DNA of 64,000 bases from Thermoguttaceae bacterium. GTDB lineage: Bacteria; Planctomycetota; Planctomycetia; Pirellulales; Thermoguttaceae. The notes under the pieces were generated by a model, which had not been told where the DNA came from, searched no databases, and was given only the letters and a program-made list of their open reading frames with translations. Location: assembly GCA_028695965.1 (NCBI GenBank), contig JAQVHZ010000004.1:29097-93096 (forward strand), in the 5' to 3' direction. The number at the start of each line of letters is the position of its first letter. The first letter of the stretch is position 1. This document shows positions 8,149-16,680 of this stretch, piece by piece. Made by a program: the position numbers and the translations under genes.

Positions 8149-8197
8149 AAAAAAATCGCGTCTCCGGAACGCGCGGCGACGGTTCCGAAAACGCGAT
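8149..8197 (-). terminator. intrinsic terminator after dapB
   Basis: On the minus strand ATCGCGT-t-TTCGGAAC, loop, GTTCCGGA-g-ACGCGAT is followed by TTTTTT. This is a long, nearly perfect stem with a T tract just after the dapB stop. Confidence 0.85.
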
Positions 8198-8230
8198 ACT
8201 CTTGAAGCAATTTGATTCTTAACGCGACAA

Positions 8231-9025
8231 TTACAGCCCGAGGACGTCCGCCATATCGTAGAGTCTGCCGGGCTGTTGTTTCACCAGAAACTTCGCGGCT
8301 TCGAGCGCGCCGGTCGCGTAGCTGTCGCGGGAGGAGGATTTGACGGTCAGCTCGAGCGTTTCGCCCAACATACCGAACAAGATCGTGTGCTGACCGGGGT
8401 CGTCGCCGGTTCGGATCGCGTGATAGGCGATTTCGTTGTGCGGTCTTGCTCCGACGACGCCTTCTCTGCCGTGTCGGAACGCGTCGATTCCCATCTCGTT
8501 GGCGATGAGCGCGCCGAACTTGAGCGCGGTGCCGCTGGGCGAGTCGACCTTATAGCGGTGATGACGTTCGAGAATTTCGACGTCGGCGTCGGCGTCTTTC
8601 AGGGCGCGCGCGGCGATCTGCGCGAGCTTCATCGTCAAGTTGACGGCGGGGCTCATGCTCGGAGAACGGAGGACCAAGGTCGTTTTCGACGCCTCTTCGA
8701 GCTTTGCGACTTGCTCGTCGGAGACGCCGGTCGAGCAGTAGACTAACGGGATATTGCGGCTCGTGCAGAGCGCGTAGACGGCGTCAAACGCCTTTGCCGA
8801 CGAGAAATCGATCAGGACGTCCGGCGCGGCGTCTTCGGGAAGTTCGGACGTCAGCGGGACGCCAAGGGTTCCGACGCCGGCGTTGTCGCCCGCGTCTTTG
8901 CCGAGCCCGGGGCTTCCCGACGCTTCTAACGCGGCGACTAATTGAAATTCGGGATTGGCGGCGATGTGCGCGATTACCATCTTGCCCATTTTACCAGCGG
9001 CGCCAAATAAAGCGACTTTTAGCAT
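8231..9025 (-). CDS. dapB: 4-hydroxy-tetrahydrodipicolinate reductase
   Basis: DapB reduces the dihydrodipicolinate precursor with NAD(P)H in the diaminopimelate/lysine pathway, in the cytoplasm. The 264-aa protein starts with the dinucleotide-binding LFGAAGKMGKMV. It carries the signature ERHHRYKVDSPSGTA near residues 153-167, containing the catalytic His and Lys and the PSGTA substrate loop. Length and motifs are standard. It lies 75 bases after a LysR regulator on the same strand, so the two may form one transcript, and a strong terminator follows. asd, encoding an earlier step of the same pathway, is 32 kb away. Confidence 0.95.
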   Translation of the reverse strand: MLKVALFGAAGKMGKMVIAHIAANPEFQLVAALEASGSPGLGKDAGDNAGVGTLGVPLTSELPEDAAPDVLIDFSSAKAFDAVYALCTSRNIPLVYCSTGVSDEQVAKLEEASKTTLVLRSPSMSPAVNLTMKLAQIAARALKDADADVEILERHHRYKVDSPSGTALKFGALIANEMGIDAFRHGREGVVGARPHNEIAYHAIRTGDDPGQHTILFGMLGETLELTVKSSSRDSYATGALEAAKFLVKQQPGRLYDMADVLGL

Positions 9026-9100
9026 GTTATCTTGTCCTTATCTTCTTCAAGCGGTGAGTATTATGTCGTTCAAACAATCCTTGGCAGCGCGTTGGGCGTC

Positions 9101-10066
9101 CTACGCGCGCGGCTCGATTTTAAAAGCGCCGTCTTTTTCGTCCAGCACAACGTCGTCGCTCACGTCCGAGCCCAGCGCGTTCGACTTGACGAGCGCGCCG
9201 CCAAGCATCTCGATGAACCGGGTCGTCGCTGAGGAAAAGATTTTGCGCCTGCGATAAATGACGCCAAGCGGACGCGTGATTTTTGGGGTCGAGAGGGGCA
9301 CGGCTGCCAAGCGCTGCGCGGCAATATCGTCGAGTACCGACGGAGCCGGCAGGATAGCGACGCCCATGCCGACCTCGATCGCCTGCTTGATCGTTTGGAT
9401 GTTGTCAAATTCCGTAACGACGTTGACGCGGACGTTGTGCTGGCGCATATATCTGTCGGTCTCGCGCCTAATCGGCAGACCGGCGTCAAAAGCGACGTAA
9501 TCGAGCCCTTCAAGCTGTTCGATCGGAATCGAGCGTTCTTTCGCCAACGGATGGTCGTATGGAGTAACGACGACCATCTCTTCGGAACGCAACGGGATGA
9601 CGTTGAGCTCGGCGGACGCGGTCGGATAGGAAACGACGCCGACGTCGGCTTCGGAGTTCAGGACCGCCTGATAGACTTTTTCCGGGTGCAGGAACTCAAG
9701 CCTGATTTTCGTTTTTGGATCTTCGGTCATGAACTCGCGCATACACCGGCTCATATCGTGCAGCCCGACGGAATAGATCGCCGCGACGCGGATCGTGCCG
9801 CCTTGAGTTTTCGCCGCTTGGACCCGTGAAACGACGGAGTCGTACGTTTCGAGAATCTCGCGGAACCCCTCGTAGCATATCTTGCCCTCGGGAGTCAGGA
9901 CAAACGGACGCTTCGAACGTTCGAGCAACTTCACGCCGAGCTGTTTTTCCAATCTGTGGACAGATTGGGTCGCTGCCGATTGACTTACGTTGTTCACTTC
10001 TGCCCCGCGCGAAAAGCTCTGATAATGAACGACGTCGCAAAATATTCTAAACGTTTCCGTATTCAT
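9101..10066 (-). CDS. LysR-family transcriptional regulator
   Basis: The 321-aa protein has an N-terminal winged helix (MNTETFRIFCDVVHYQSFSRGAEVNNVSQSAATQSVHRLEKQLGVKLLERSKR), then a periplasmic-binding-protein-like effector domain from about residue 90. The last 30 residues are a charged tail beyond the usual LysR end (SDVSDDVVLDEKDGAFKIEPRA). It diverges from nadB across a 332-base spacer and precedes dapB. Either nadB-pnuC or dapB could be its target, and LysR proteins often control the divergent gene. The effector is unknown. Confidence 0.92.
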   Translation of the reverse strand: MNTETFRIFCDVVHYQSFSRGAEVNNVSQSAATQSVHRLEKQLGVKLLERSKRPFVLTPEGKICYEGFREILETYDSVVSRVQAAKTQGGTIRVAAIYSVGLHDMSRCMREFMTEDPKTKIRLEFLHPEKVYQAVLNSEADVGVVSYPTASAELNVIPLRSEEMVVVTPYDHPLAKERSIPIEQLEGLDYVAFDAGLPIRRETDRYMRQHNVRVNVVTEFDNIQTIKQAIEVGMGVAILPAPSVLDDIAAQRLAAVPLSTPKITRPLGVIYRRRKIFSSATTRFIEMLGGALVKSNALGSDVSDDVVLDEKDGAFKIEPRA

Positions 10067-10398
10067 TCAAGCGGACTCCATTGCTATTATTTCGATTCGC
10101 GGCGCACAGAACGCAGACGCGCGCGCAGCGCTTATAATATTCCTTTAAATCAACGCTTGCGCCTATTAATTTATCTTATCATTAAATTGCCGTTGCTCAA
10201 GAAGACGTCTCTTAATCTTTTGGCATTTTTCCGTCTGCAAGACGCGCGCTCTTATTTGAGAAATTGGCGCCTATAATAAGAACTATTTTACCCCTCTAAA
10301 TTACCCTAACAAACCATAACATTTGTGCTATAATGCCATGTGTGGCGGAGTATGCCAAAAAAGTAAATAAAACCATTCAATTAAGGACGACTAAAACT
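10067..10398. other. divergent lysR-nadB intergenic region
   Basis: AT-rich spacer holding the promoters of both genes. The nadB promoter is listed separately. A LysR binding box (T-N11-A type) is expected here, but I could not fix one convincingly by eye. Confidence 0.5.
10325..10334 (+). promoter_or_regulatory. extended -10 promoter of nadB
   Basis: TGTGCTATAAT contains a perfect TATAAT (10329-10334) with an upstream TG, an extended -10 element. The -35 region is weak (TAACAA). It overlaps the ATG that the ORF track uses as the nadB start, which argues for the downstream start at 10399. Confidence 0.7.
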
Positions 10399-12054
10399 AT
10401 GACGACCGCAACGGCAAACCGCGAAATCCGTCTGGGAGGATTCCCTCGCTATCTTGCGCCGTTCCATGCGAAATTGCACCCGCACTTTTTCACGGACGTT
10501 TTGATCATCGGGGGCGGCTTGGCGGGCTTGACGGCGGCGTTGGCAGTCGATCCTTCGCAAAAAGTTCTGCTCGTCTGCAAGGCGGGCCTGTCGCAATCGA
10601 ATAGTCTGAAAGCGCAGGGCGGCGTCGCGACTGTCTGGAACGTCCCCGAAGACAAATTCGAGGACCACGTCAACGACACGATCGTCGCGGGCGGCGCGTT
10701 GTGCGAACGCGACGTCGTCGAGTACGTCGTTACCCGCGGGCCGGAAGAAGTCAAAAAGCTGATCAGCTACGGAACCCGATTCGACGTCAACGACGAAGGG
10801 GATTTCCAGCTCGGGCGCGAAGGGGGACACGGCGCTTTCCGGATCCTTCACGCGTTCGGCGACTCGACCGGCGCCGAGATTATGCGCGCCACGATCGAAG
10901 AGGTGAAGAGCCGACCGAATATCCGTATTTGGGAAGACACGTTTGCGCTCGACTTGCTCACGCACGATCAAACCTGCCGCGGCGCGATCGTCTATTGGGA
11001 AAAAGAACGCGAAACGGAGCTCGTCTGGGCGAAACAAACGATTCTGGCGACCGGCGGGCTCGGTCAGCTCTATAGAGAGACGACGAACCCAAAGATTGCG
11101 ACTGGAGACGGCGTGGCGATGGCGTTTCGCGCCGGAGCGGTCTGCCGCGATCTTGAATTCATCCAGTTCCATCCGACCGTGCTCTACATCGCCGGCGGAA
11201 GCAGGAGCTTAATCACCGAAGCGATGCGCGGAGAAGGCGCGCGGCTTGTCGATAAAAACGGACGTCGATTCATGGAGGAATACGACGAACGCGCGGAACT
11301 TGCCCCGCGCGACGTCGTTACCAGGTCGATCGTTCAGCATATGCACAAGACGAACGCGCCGAACGTCTATCTCGACTTGAGGCATAAAGATCCCGAATGG
11401 ACGCTCAAGCGATTCCCCGGCATCGCGAAGATGTGTAAAGAATTCGGCGTCGATATTACGAAGGACCTTATCCCCGTCCGGCCCGGCGCGCACTACGCGA
11501 TGGGGGGCGTGCTTGTCGACCAACAGAGCCGCACGACCCTCGACGGGCTCCTAGCGGCGGGCGAAGTCAGCAGCACGGGCCTTCACGGCTCGAACCGCCT
11601 GGCGTCGAACAGCTTGCTCGAAGCGCTGGTTTACGGGGCGCAAGCGGGCCGTACGGCGAGTAAAGTCGCGACGCGGACGAGCGACGATTTTCACGCCTTG
11701 CCCTTGGAAAATCCGCTTCTTAAAAAATCGTTCATCGACGCGATCGACATAGCGGACGTCCGCAACTCCCTTCGCGCGACGATGCAGCGCCTCTGCGGGG
11801 TCGTTCGCACCGAGGCGGGGCTGCAAGAGGCGCTCCAGTATATCGGCAACTGGTCGAATTTGCTCTTCACCAGGCAGTTTGACTCACTGGAAGCGTGGGA
11901 GACAAAAAATATGCTCGTCGTCGCGCGGCTTGTCGTCGAGGGCGCGCTCCAAAGAAACGAAACGCGCGGCAGCCATAACCGAAGCGACTGCGAACCGTTC
12001 GACCCCGAAGAACCCGCTCTCCATTCGCTCTTTGTGAACGTCGATCAATTCTAA
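10399..12054 (+). CDS. nadB: L-aspartate oxidase
   Basis: NadB oxidises L-aspartate to iminoaspartate, the first step of de novo NAD synthesis, using FAD. The FAD-binding GGGLAGLTAAL is near residues 34-44. Further family blocks are SLKAQGGVAT, EFIQFHPT, the active-site segment RPGAHYAMGGV and HGSNRLASNSLLEALVYG. The ATG at 10399 (MTTATANREIRLGGF) follows AAGGACG at proper spacing. The track start at 10333 overlaps the -10 box, so the protein is 551 aa. pnuC follows, separated by a terminator, and the pair points to NAD supply. No nadA or nadC lies nearby. Confidence 0.95.
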   Translation: MTTATANREIRLGGFPRYLAPFHAKLHPHFFTDVLIIGGGLAGLTAALAVDPSQKVLLVCKAGLSQSNSLKAQGGVATVWNVPEDKFEDHVNDTIVAGGALCERDVVEYVVTRGPEEVKKLISYGTRFDVNDEGDFQLGREGGHGAFRILHAFGDSTGAEIMRATIEEVKSRPNIRIWEDTFALDLLTHDQTCRGAIVYWEKERETELVWAKQTILATGGLGQLYRETTNPKIATGDGVAMAFRAGAVCRDLEFIQFHPTVLYIAGGSRSLITEAMRGEGARLVDKNGRRFMEEYDERAELAPRDVVTRSIVQHMHKTNAPNVYLDLRHKDPEWTLKRFPGIAKMCKEFGVDITKDLIPVRPGAHYAMGGVLVDQQSRTTLDGLLAAGEVSSTGLHGSNRLASNSLLEALVYGAQAGRTASKVATRTSDDFHALPLENPLLKKSFIDAIDIADVRNSLRATMQRLCGVVRTEAGLQEALQYIGNWSNLLFTRQFDSLEAWETKNMLVVARLVVEGALQRNETRGSHNRSDCEPFDPEEPALHSLFVNVDQF

Positions 12055-12076
12055 GCCCGAAGATTCTCAACGACTA

Positions 12077-12112
12077 GGGCTGCAAAAGTATCGCCCTTTG
12101 CAGCCCTTTTTC
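12077..12112 (+). terminator. intrinsic terminator after nadB
   Basis: GGGCTGCAAA, 10-base loop, TTTGCAGCCC followed by TTTTTC: a perfect 10-bp stem and T tract 22 bases after the nadB stop. Confidence 0.92.
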
Positions 12113-12137
12113 TAGAACCAAAATAAGCGCTCGACTC

Positions 12138-12854
12138 ATGTCCTCTCCCAACGCCCCTTCTCTTTCCGTCGATTCCCCGGCGCCTAGAAAATACGACGCG
12201 TGGACGCTCTTTCTCGTCGTCTGGCTGATTGTCGTAAACGCCGCTATTCTTGCAATCTCAGTCGTTCAGGGGGACTCGCTCGTCGGGATAGGCGCGGCGC
12301 TGACTGGCGTAACGTTCGTCGTCTTGTGCGGGATGGGAAAGACGTCCAGCTATTTCTTTGGGCTTGTCAATATCATTCTCTATGCGATCGTCGCCTGGAA
12401 AGCGAAATACTACGGGGACTTCATGCTCAACGTCCTCTATTATCTCCCGACCAACGTCGCCGGTTGGTTCATGTGGCGCAAGAGTATGGACGCGGAGACG
12501 GGGACCGTCTGCAAGAGACGCTTGACGCTCAAGAACAATCTTTTTCTCGCGGCGCTGTGCGTCGTCTGCGTCTGCGTTTACGGGCTGTTTCTCAAAAAAG
12601 TCGGCGGGAACCTGCCGTTCGTCGACAGCGTCACGACGGTTCTTTCGGTCTTTGGGCAGTTCCTGCTCATCAAGCGCTATATCGAACACTGGATTATCTG
12701 GATCGTCGTCGACGTCGTCTCGGTCGTCATGTGGGTCTACGCGCTCAATACGGAAGGGGAAAGCGTCGCAACGCTGCTGATGTGGATCGTCTTTACCATG
12801 AACGGATTTATCATGTTCTTCAAATGGCGCTGCGATATGAAGCAACAAAAATAA
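12138..12854 (+). CDS. pnuC: nicotinamide riboside transporter PnuC, chimeric C-terminus
   Basis: PnuC is an inner-membrane facilitator for nicotinamide riboside uptake. The 238-aa protein has about seven hydrophobic segments. Family motifs are GKTSSYFFGLVNIILYAIVAWKAKYYGDFMLN and the C-terminal WIIWIVVDVVSVVMWVY. The last residues KQQK differ from the duplicated 3' end at 15451-15711, which ends KRQKISDES. The stop here arises exactly where the sequence joins the truncated caspase gene. The essential transmembrane part is intact, so the transporter is probably functional. Placement after nadB supports a role in NAD metabolism. Confidence 0.93.
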   Translation: MSSPNAPSLSVDSPAPRKYDAWTLFLVVWLIVVNAAILAISVVQGDSLVGIGAALTGVTFVVLCGMGKTSSYFFGLVNIILYAIVAWKAKYYGDFMLNVLYYLPTNVAGWFMWRKSMDAETGTVCKRRLTLKNNLFLAALCVVCVCVYGLFLKKVGGNLPFVDSVTTVLSVFGQFLLIKRYIEHWIIWIVVDVVSVVMWVYALNTEGESVATLLMWIVFTMNGFIMFFKWRCDMKQQK

Positions 12855-13218
12855 TCAAATCGCCCTCGCCTGCTTTCTCGGCAACGGTTTGAATCCGGTT
12901 TTCTATGTTGTTCTTTGTGGGACTATTGACCTCGTCGCCCGTTGTCAGACATTCAACGCGCTCTCGTGAAAATCCAATGTCGATGAGCTTGTCTCGCAAC
13001 TTGGTCACATCGGCTACGGCATAGTGCAAGTCCCGAATCCGGACGTCATCGTAATCATTGACGCCGACCAGAATCGCCCAGCGCTGCGAATTGGGAACGA
13101 CCGAAAGCCCGCGCTCCGAAGAGTCGTCCGCATAGGTCCGACCAGAAAATGCGAACAATATCAACAGCAGGAAATTAATCGCGCAAACGACTGGAATATT
13201 TTTGGCATATAATCTCAT
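12820..13218 (-). pseudogene. caspase-family (peptidase C14) protein, truncated before the catalytic His
   Basis: The product starts with a signal peptide (MRLYAKNIPVVCAINFLLLILFAFSGRTYA). It continues RWAILVGVNDYDDVRIRDLHYAVADVTKLRDKLIDIGFSRERVECLT, the first strand and helix of caspase-like peptidases. After GEGDLIIF the family expects the catalytic FSGHG. Instead the reading frame runs into antisense pnuC sequence (VASYRSAI, stop). The junction is at about 12851, where the pnuC duplication ends, so the gene was cut by that rearrangement. The start is uncertain: 13218 gives better spacing from AAGAAG than 13221. No catalytic dyad remains. Confidence 0.85.
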
Positions 13219-13363
13219 CATATCTTCTTTCGTGTTATCACCTGACATAGAGTCCTGAAACGGTAAACGAAGTCAAGTAGCGCCAAACTAAGATTAGAAT
13301 CCGTTTGCCGTTTCAGTTATTACAAGAATAACTATTTTAACGAACGTATGCCGCGCGGATTAG

Positions 13364-13384
13364 GGGGAAAACAACGTTTTCCCC
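13364..13384. terminator. hairpin GGGGAAAAC/GTTTTCCCC
   Basis: A perfect 9-bp stem with a 3-base loop in the spacer between the caspase fragment and the SUMF1 gene. It lacks a clean T tract on either strand and could act as a weak bidirectional terminator. Confidence 0.5.
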
Positions 13385-13437
13385 TTAAAAGCCCCTTTCC
13401 TAAAATAGCAGGTATGCTCGCTTCGAAAAGCGTCGAC

Positions 13438-13505
13438 TTTTGTCTCGACTCAGCCCGCCTTAGCGCCTTAACGGCGCTGTTGTGGCGGGCTGCGTCAAGA
13501 CAAAA
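13438..13505 (-). terminator. large two-part hairpin after the SUMF1 gene
   Basis: Outer arms TTTTGTCT/AGACAAAA enclose AGCCCGCC/GGCGGGCT and inner AGCGCC/GGCGCT, making a 68-base nested hairpin just downstream of the SUMF1 stop. The A/T outer arms give a T-rich end on either strand, so it probably terminates the SUMF1 transcript. Confidence 0.65.
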
Positions 13506-13516
13506 GATTAGCTGCG

Positions 13517-14752
13517 CTATTTATTAGGAACAAGGGAGAGCCGGAAGCCGAGGCCGTTGCTCAGGTAGTCGACGTCGTTGTGGCCACGGAAAGCCGACCG
13601 GCAGTGCTGGGCGACGAAGTCCCAGCCGCCGCCGCGCAGCACGCGGCTCGAGCCGACTGCTGGACCGAGTGGATCAGTCACGGTACCAGTTGGATAGTCG
13701 TCGTACCAATCGGCGCACCATTCATAAACATTGCCATGCATATCAAAAAAACCCCAAGGATTCGCAGAATAACTGCCAACAGGCGACGTCCTGCCCAAAT
13801 ACTCGCCTTTGACGTCAGTTCCGTAAGGGAAGTAGCCGAAGCAATTCGCCTTGTCGCCGTTAAGAGAAGAGCCCCAAAAGAAAGGAGTCGTCGTGCCGGC
13901 GCGGCAAGCGTATTCCCACTGAGCTTCTGTGGGCAAGCGAAATTCTAGCCCTTTTAGTTCCGCAATTGCGTTTAACTTGTTGATGAATTCCTGACAGTCA
14001 TCCCAGCTTACATTTTCCACCGGGAAATTATCTGTATTCAGACCGGATACCTTGCTCTTTCCACCTCCCGTGTTGGAAAAATCGCTCGGATTGTATCCCA
14101 TGACGCTCCGCCACATTGCCTGCGTTACTTGAGTCTCTAACATCCAGAAGCCGCGCGTTAAGACAACCTCGTGTTGTACTTCGTCATCAAACCGGTTGTC
14201 TTCTTCCTTTGGGCTGCCCATCATAAAACTGCCAGCAGGACACCAACGGAAACGATAGGAAACGCCATTGATTTCAAGCGCGCGCAAATCCCCCGCTTTC
14301 TCACCGACAAAGGATGATTCCTGTCGTTTGGCTGGAATTGCAGCTGATTCAGGATTGGGAAAGGAAGATTCCTGTCGTTTGGCTGGAGTTGCAGCTGATT
14401 CAGGATTGGGAAAGGATGATTCCTGTCGTTTGGCTGGAGTTGTAGCTGATTCAGGATTGGGAAAGGACGATTCCTGTCGTTTGGCTGGAGTTGCAGCTGA
14501 TTCAGGATCGGGAAGATCGGAAAAAGAAGACGGCCGCTCTTCCGCTGAAATAACCGTCGTTATCCGCGCTCGCAACTTCAAATAAAGATCCCAAAGCGGC
14601 GGATGAAAAGCCGCCGCGAGCGCGGCGAGGATGAGACAACTGCCGAAAAAAATGAGCGCTATACCTACAAAACTGGGCAAGACCCCCTTACGAACTAAAA
14701 ACGCCAAAACAAAAGCCAAAAAGAAGATCAAAAGGTATGCGCGTCTTCCCAT
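13517..14752 (-). CDS. SUMF1/formylglycine-generating-enzyme-like protein with membrane anchor and tandem repeats
   Basis: The 411-aa protein has two N-terminal hydrophobic segments (residues about 4-22 and 26-49). A cytoplasmic or periplasmic linker follows, containing four copies of a 17-residue repeat (PNPESAATPAKRQESSF). From about residue 155 it is a SUMF1-type domain (CPAGSFMMGSPKEEDNRFDDEVQHEVVLTRGFWMLETQVTQAMW, RLPTEAQWEYACRAGT, GNVYEWCADWY, VLRGGGW). The family includes sulfatase-activating enzymes and many lectin-like or unknown relatives. The copper-binding cysteine pair of true activators is not evident, so a binding or scaffold role is as likely. It lies within a rearranged island next to a caspase fragment, a frequent partner of SUMF1 domains. 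Confidence 0.85.
   Translation of the reverse strand: MGRRAYLLIFFLAFVLAFLVRKGVLPSFVGIALIFFGSCLILAALAAAFHPPLWDLYLKLRARITTVISAEERPSSFSDLPDPESAATPAKRQESSFPNPESATTPAKRQESSFPNPESAATPAKRQESSFPNPESAAIPAKRQESSFVGEKAGDLRALEINGVSYRFRWCPAGSFMMGSPKEEDNRFDDEVQHEVVLTRGFWMLETQVTQAMWRSVMGYNPSDFSNTGGGKSKVSGLNTDNFPVENVSWDDCQEFINKLNAIAELKGLEFRLPTEAQWEYACRAGTTTPFFWGSSLNGDKANCFGYFPYGTDVKGEYLGRTSPVGSYSANPWGFFDMHGNVYEWCADWYDDYPTGTVTDPLGPAVGSSRVLRGGGWDFVAQHCRSAFRGHNDVDYLSNGLGFRLSLVPNK
14309..14512 (-). repeat. four 51-bp tandem repeats inside the SUMF1 gene
   Basis: Units of 51 bases (aaaggaTgattcctgtcgtt...) at 14309, 14360, 14411 and 14462 differ by only a few bases and encode P-N-P-E-S-A-(A/T)-(T/I)-P-A-K-R-Q-E-S-S-F. 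The near identity implies recent expansion and probable length variation between strains. Confidence 0.92.
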
Positions 14753-14939
14753 GGTTATATCCTAATTCTCCTAATTCATCATATCCTGCACTCTCCCCAC
14801 TTTTTAAAAATCAGGAGAAGCATTCCAAGAGACTAATCATAGACTAAAAGGGGCTCCCTTGGTATTGCGCTTGTAGTTAAAACAAACCCACAGGAGCCCC
14901 CAATGCACAAAACATTCGTTCTGTACGATTTCACCGTAA

Positions 14940-15112
14940 CTCATATTGCAACAAAATTGTCTCATAACAATTGCTAAGTCCTTGCCGACATATAAATAGC
15001 GTCTCTTCATTCTTGAGTCGTTATTTTGAGCAAAACGTTACATTCCCAATTCGGAAGGTTCAAAAATAACGGCGCTTGTCGTTTACTGGGTTGAATCGGG
15101 CTGCAATCTGAG
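14940..15112 (+). repeat. MITE-like element, copy 2 (about 173 bp)
   Basis: Bounded by CTCATATTGCA and TGCAATCTGAG, an inverted pair with one mismatch. It shares the block AACAATTGCTAAGTCCTTGCCGAC with copies at 6363-6471 and 60947-61108. It also shares a right-hand block (GTTCaaAAATaacGgcGC...GGcTGCAAT) with the latter. It encodes nothing evident. A hairpin GGGGCTCC/GGAGCCCC (about 14850-14900) lies just to its left. Confidence 0.7.
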
Positions 15113-15265
15113 ATTGTAACAAGTCAAAACGACCTTAGCAAGTAGCAGCGAGATTGTTTGACGAAATATTTTTCTCCTCCTTAACCGCCAACGACCCCGC
15201 TTCAAGTTGGATACTTAATTCGGATAACACGAAGCGTTACAAAAAACTTTCTTATTTTCCTAAAC

Positions 15266-15450
15266 GGCTTTGTTGAATAATGGCGTCTGCAAAAACACGT
15301 AGTCCCAAGCGCCGCAAATAAGTAAAGCGCCCTTGCTTTTATCACTGTCTCCGCCTTTTGATTTTCTATGGTTCGATTTTTCAATCGTTCTCCAAAAACC
15401 TTTTTTATTCGGAACATTGCCGTTTCAACAAACGAACGGCGACGGCAACC
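15266..15450 (-). mobile_element. IS5-family (IS903-like) insertion sequence remnant
   Basis: The minus strand encodes VETAMFRIKKVFGERLKNRTIENQKAETVIKARALYLFAALGT, the conserved C-terminus of IS5-group transposases (the C-terminal E-x6-R/K catalytic region and helix). The element ends with GGCTTTGTTGAATAAT at 15266-15281, which closely matches the IS903-type terminal inverted repeat. The transposase frame runs through this end to a stop at 15202. The other side is cut at 15450, where the pnuC copy begins. Only about 185 bases survive, so it is inactive. Confidence 0.78.
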
Positions 15451-15711
15451 AACCTGCCGTTCGTCGACAGCGTCACGACGGTTCTTTCGGTCTTTGGGCA
15501 GTTCCTGCTCATCAAGCGCTATATCGAACACTGGATTATCTGGATCGTCGTCGACGTCGTCTCGGTCGTCATGTGGGTCTATGCGCTCAATACGGAAGGC
15601 GAAAGCGTCGCAACGCTGCTGATGTGGATCGTCTTTACCATGAACGGATTTATCATGTTCTTCAAATGGCGCTGCGATATGAAACGACAAAAAATTTCTG
15701 ACGAATCTTGA
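15451..15711 (+). pseudogene. duplicated 3' end of pnuC
   Basis: Bases 15451-15693 repeat 12609-12851 with about four differences in 243. They encode NLPFVDSVTTVLSVFGQFLLIKRYIEHWIIW...FMIFFKWRCDMKRQ and continue to the presumably native end KISDES at 15711. There is no start codon or upstream part: the left edge is fused to an IS5-type remnant. Together with the chimeric end of the intact pnuC, this shows that about 2.8 kb was inserted into or next to pnuC with duplication of its 3' end. Confidence 0.93.
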
Positions 15712-15871
15712 CCGAGCCAGACTGTTTCGGTTATGCAAAATTTAACGATTTTGCAAATAATGCTATTTGAAATGAGGCTCTAGGACGATAATATAAGGAA
15801 GCGGCGTCTTCTCGAGAGTCGAGGGGCGCGTCTTCATTGTTGAAGTTACGAACTGTTCAAAGGAACCTAGA

Positions 15872-16561
15872 ATGTCCCATAGCCGAGGTCTAGTCTATAC
15901 GTTTGCGCTGACGGCGCTTATGTCGCTGACGTTATTCTCAGCGTCCGGGTGCGCTGGCGCGTTCCTTATGCCGATTTACTTAATCTATGGAACCGACGCT
16001 CCCGCCGTCTACAAAAACGAGATGAAGGCGATTCCGAAGGGCTCGAAGATGGTCGTCATTTGCCGCTCGAACTTGAACTTGTTCGGGTCGGCGAATCCGA
16101 ACGCGGACCTCGCGCAAAGCGTTACGTACGTCGTTTCGACGGAAATGAAGGACAAGAAAAAGAAGAAGCTCGTATGGATTCCTTATGCTGAAGTCGAGGA
16201 CAGATTCGACGAAGAAGAGCTGAACTCCCTGAGCTTCGAGAAGATGGGGCACGAGCTCAAGGCGGACTACGTCATCGGCGTTGAAATCGACGCGTTCGAT
16301 ATTCACCACTCGACCCAGTTCTTTCAAGGGAACGCCAAGGTCCTCGTCCGCATGATCCGCGTCCAAGACGGCGAAACGGTCGTTCGTCAATCGATGCCGA
16401 CCTACACCTACCCCACCAACCCGATTCCAAGGTCCGAGTACGACGAGATCGAGTTCCAAAAGACCTTTACCGTCCGGCTCGCCAGAAATATCGCCACGCT
16501 ATTCTGTCCGCACGATCCGCACGCGGAATACGCGACCGACTCCGATTTCTCGAATCGTTAA
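15872..16561 (+). CDS. secreted lipoprotein of a planctomycete-type conserved family
   Basis: The 229-aa protein has a signal peptide with lipobox SASGC (Cys near residue 27), so it should be lipid-anchored. The mature part begins AGAFLMPIYLIYGTDAPAVYKNEMKAIPKGSKMVVICRSN. It alternates strands and helices with PYAEVEDRFDEEE and ELKADYVIGVEIDAFDIH, resembling small planctomycete lipoproteins of unknown role that carry a KxVAVVCR-like strand. The start at 15872 follows AAGGAACC. It stands alone, with a terminator behind it. The function is unknown and the family assignment is from memory of such proteins. Confidence 0.8.
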   Translation: MSHSRGLVYTFALTALMSLTLFSASGCAGAFLMPIYLIYGTDAPAVYKNEMKAIPKGSKMVVICRSNLNLFGSANPNADLAQSVTYVVSTEMKDKKKKKLVWIPYAEVEDRFDEEELNSLSFEKMGHELKADYVIGVEIDAFDIHHSTQFFQGNAKVLVRMIRVQDGETVVRQSMPTYTYPTNPIPRSEYDEIEFQKTFTVRLARNIATLFCPHDPHAEYATDSDFSNR

Positions 16562-16593
16562 TCGCACGGCGCCATGACGGCTTCCTAACAACG

Positions 16594-16635
16594 AACGCCG
16601 CCGGTCGAACAGCTTTCGATCGGCGGCGTTTTTTT
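16594..16635 (+). terminator. intrinsic terminator after the lipoprotein gene
   Basis: AACGCCGCCG, 17-base loop, CGGCGGCGTT then TTTTT: a perfect 10-bp stem with T tract 33 bases after the stop. Confidence 0.92.
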
Positions 16636-16680
16636 GCGCCCGCAACGCGAATTGCGAGCGATCTCCAGCGGCGGTCAGAT

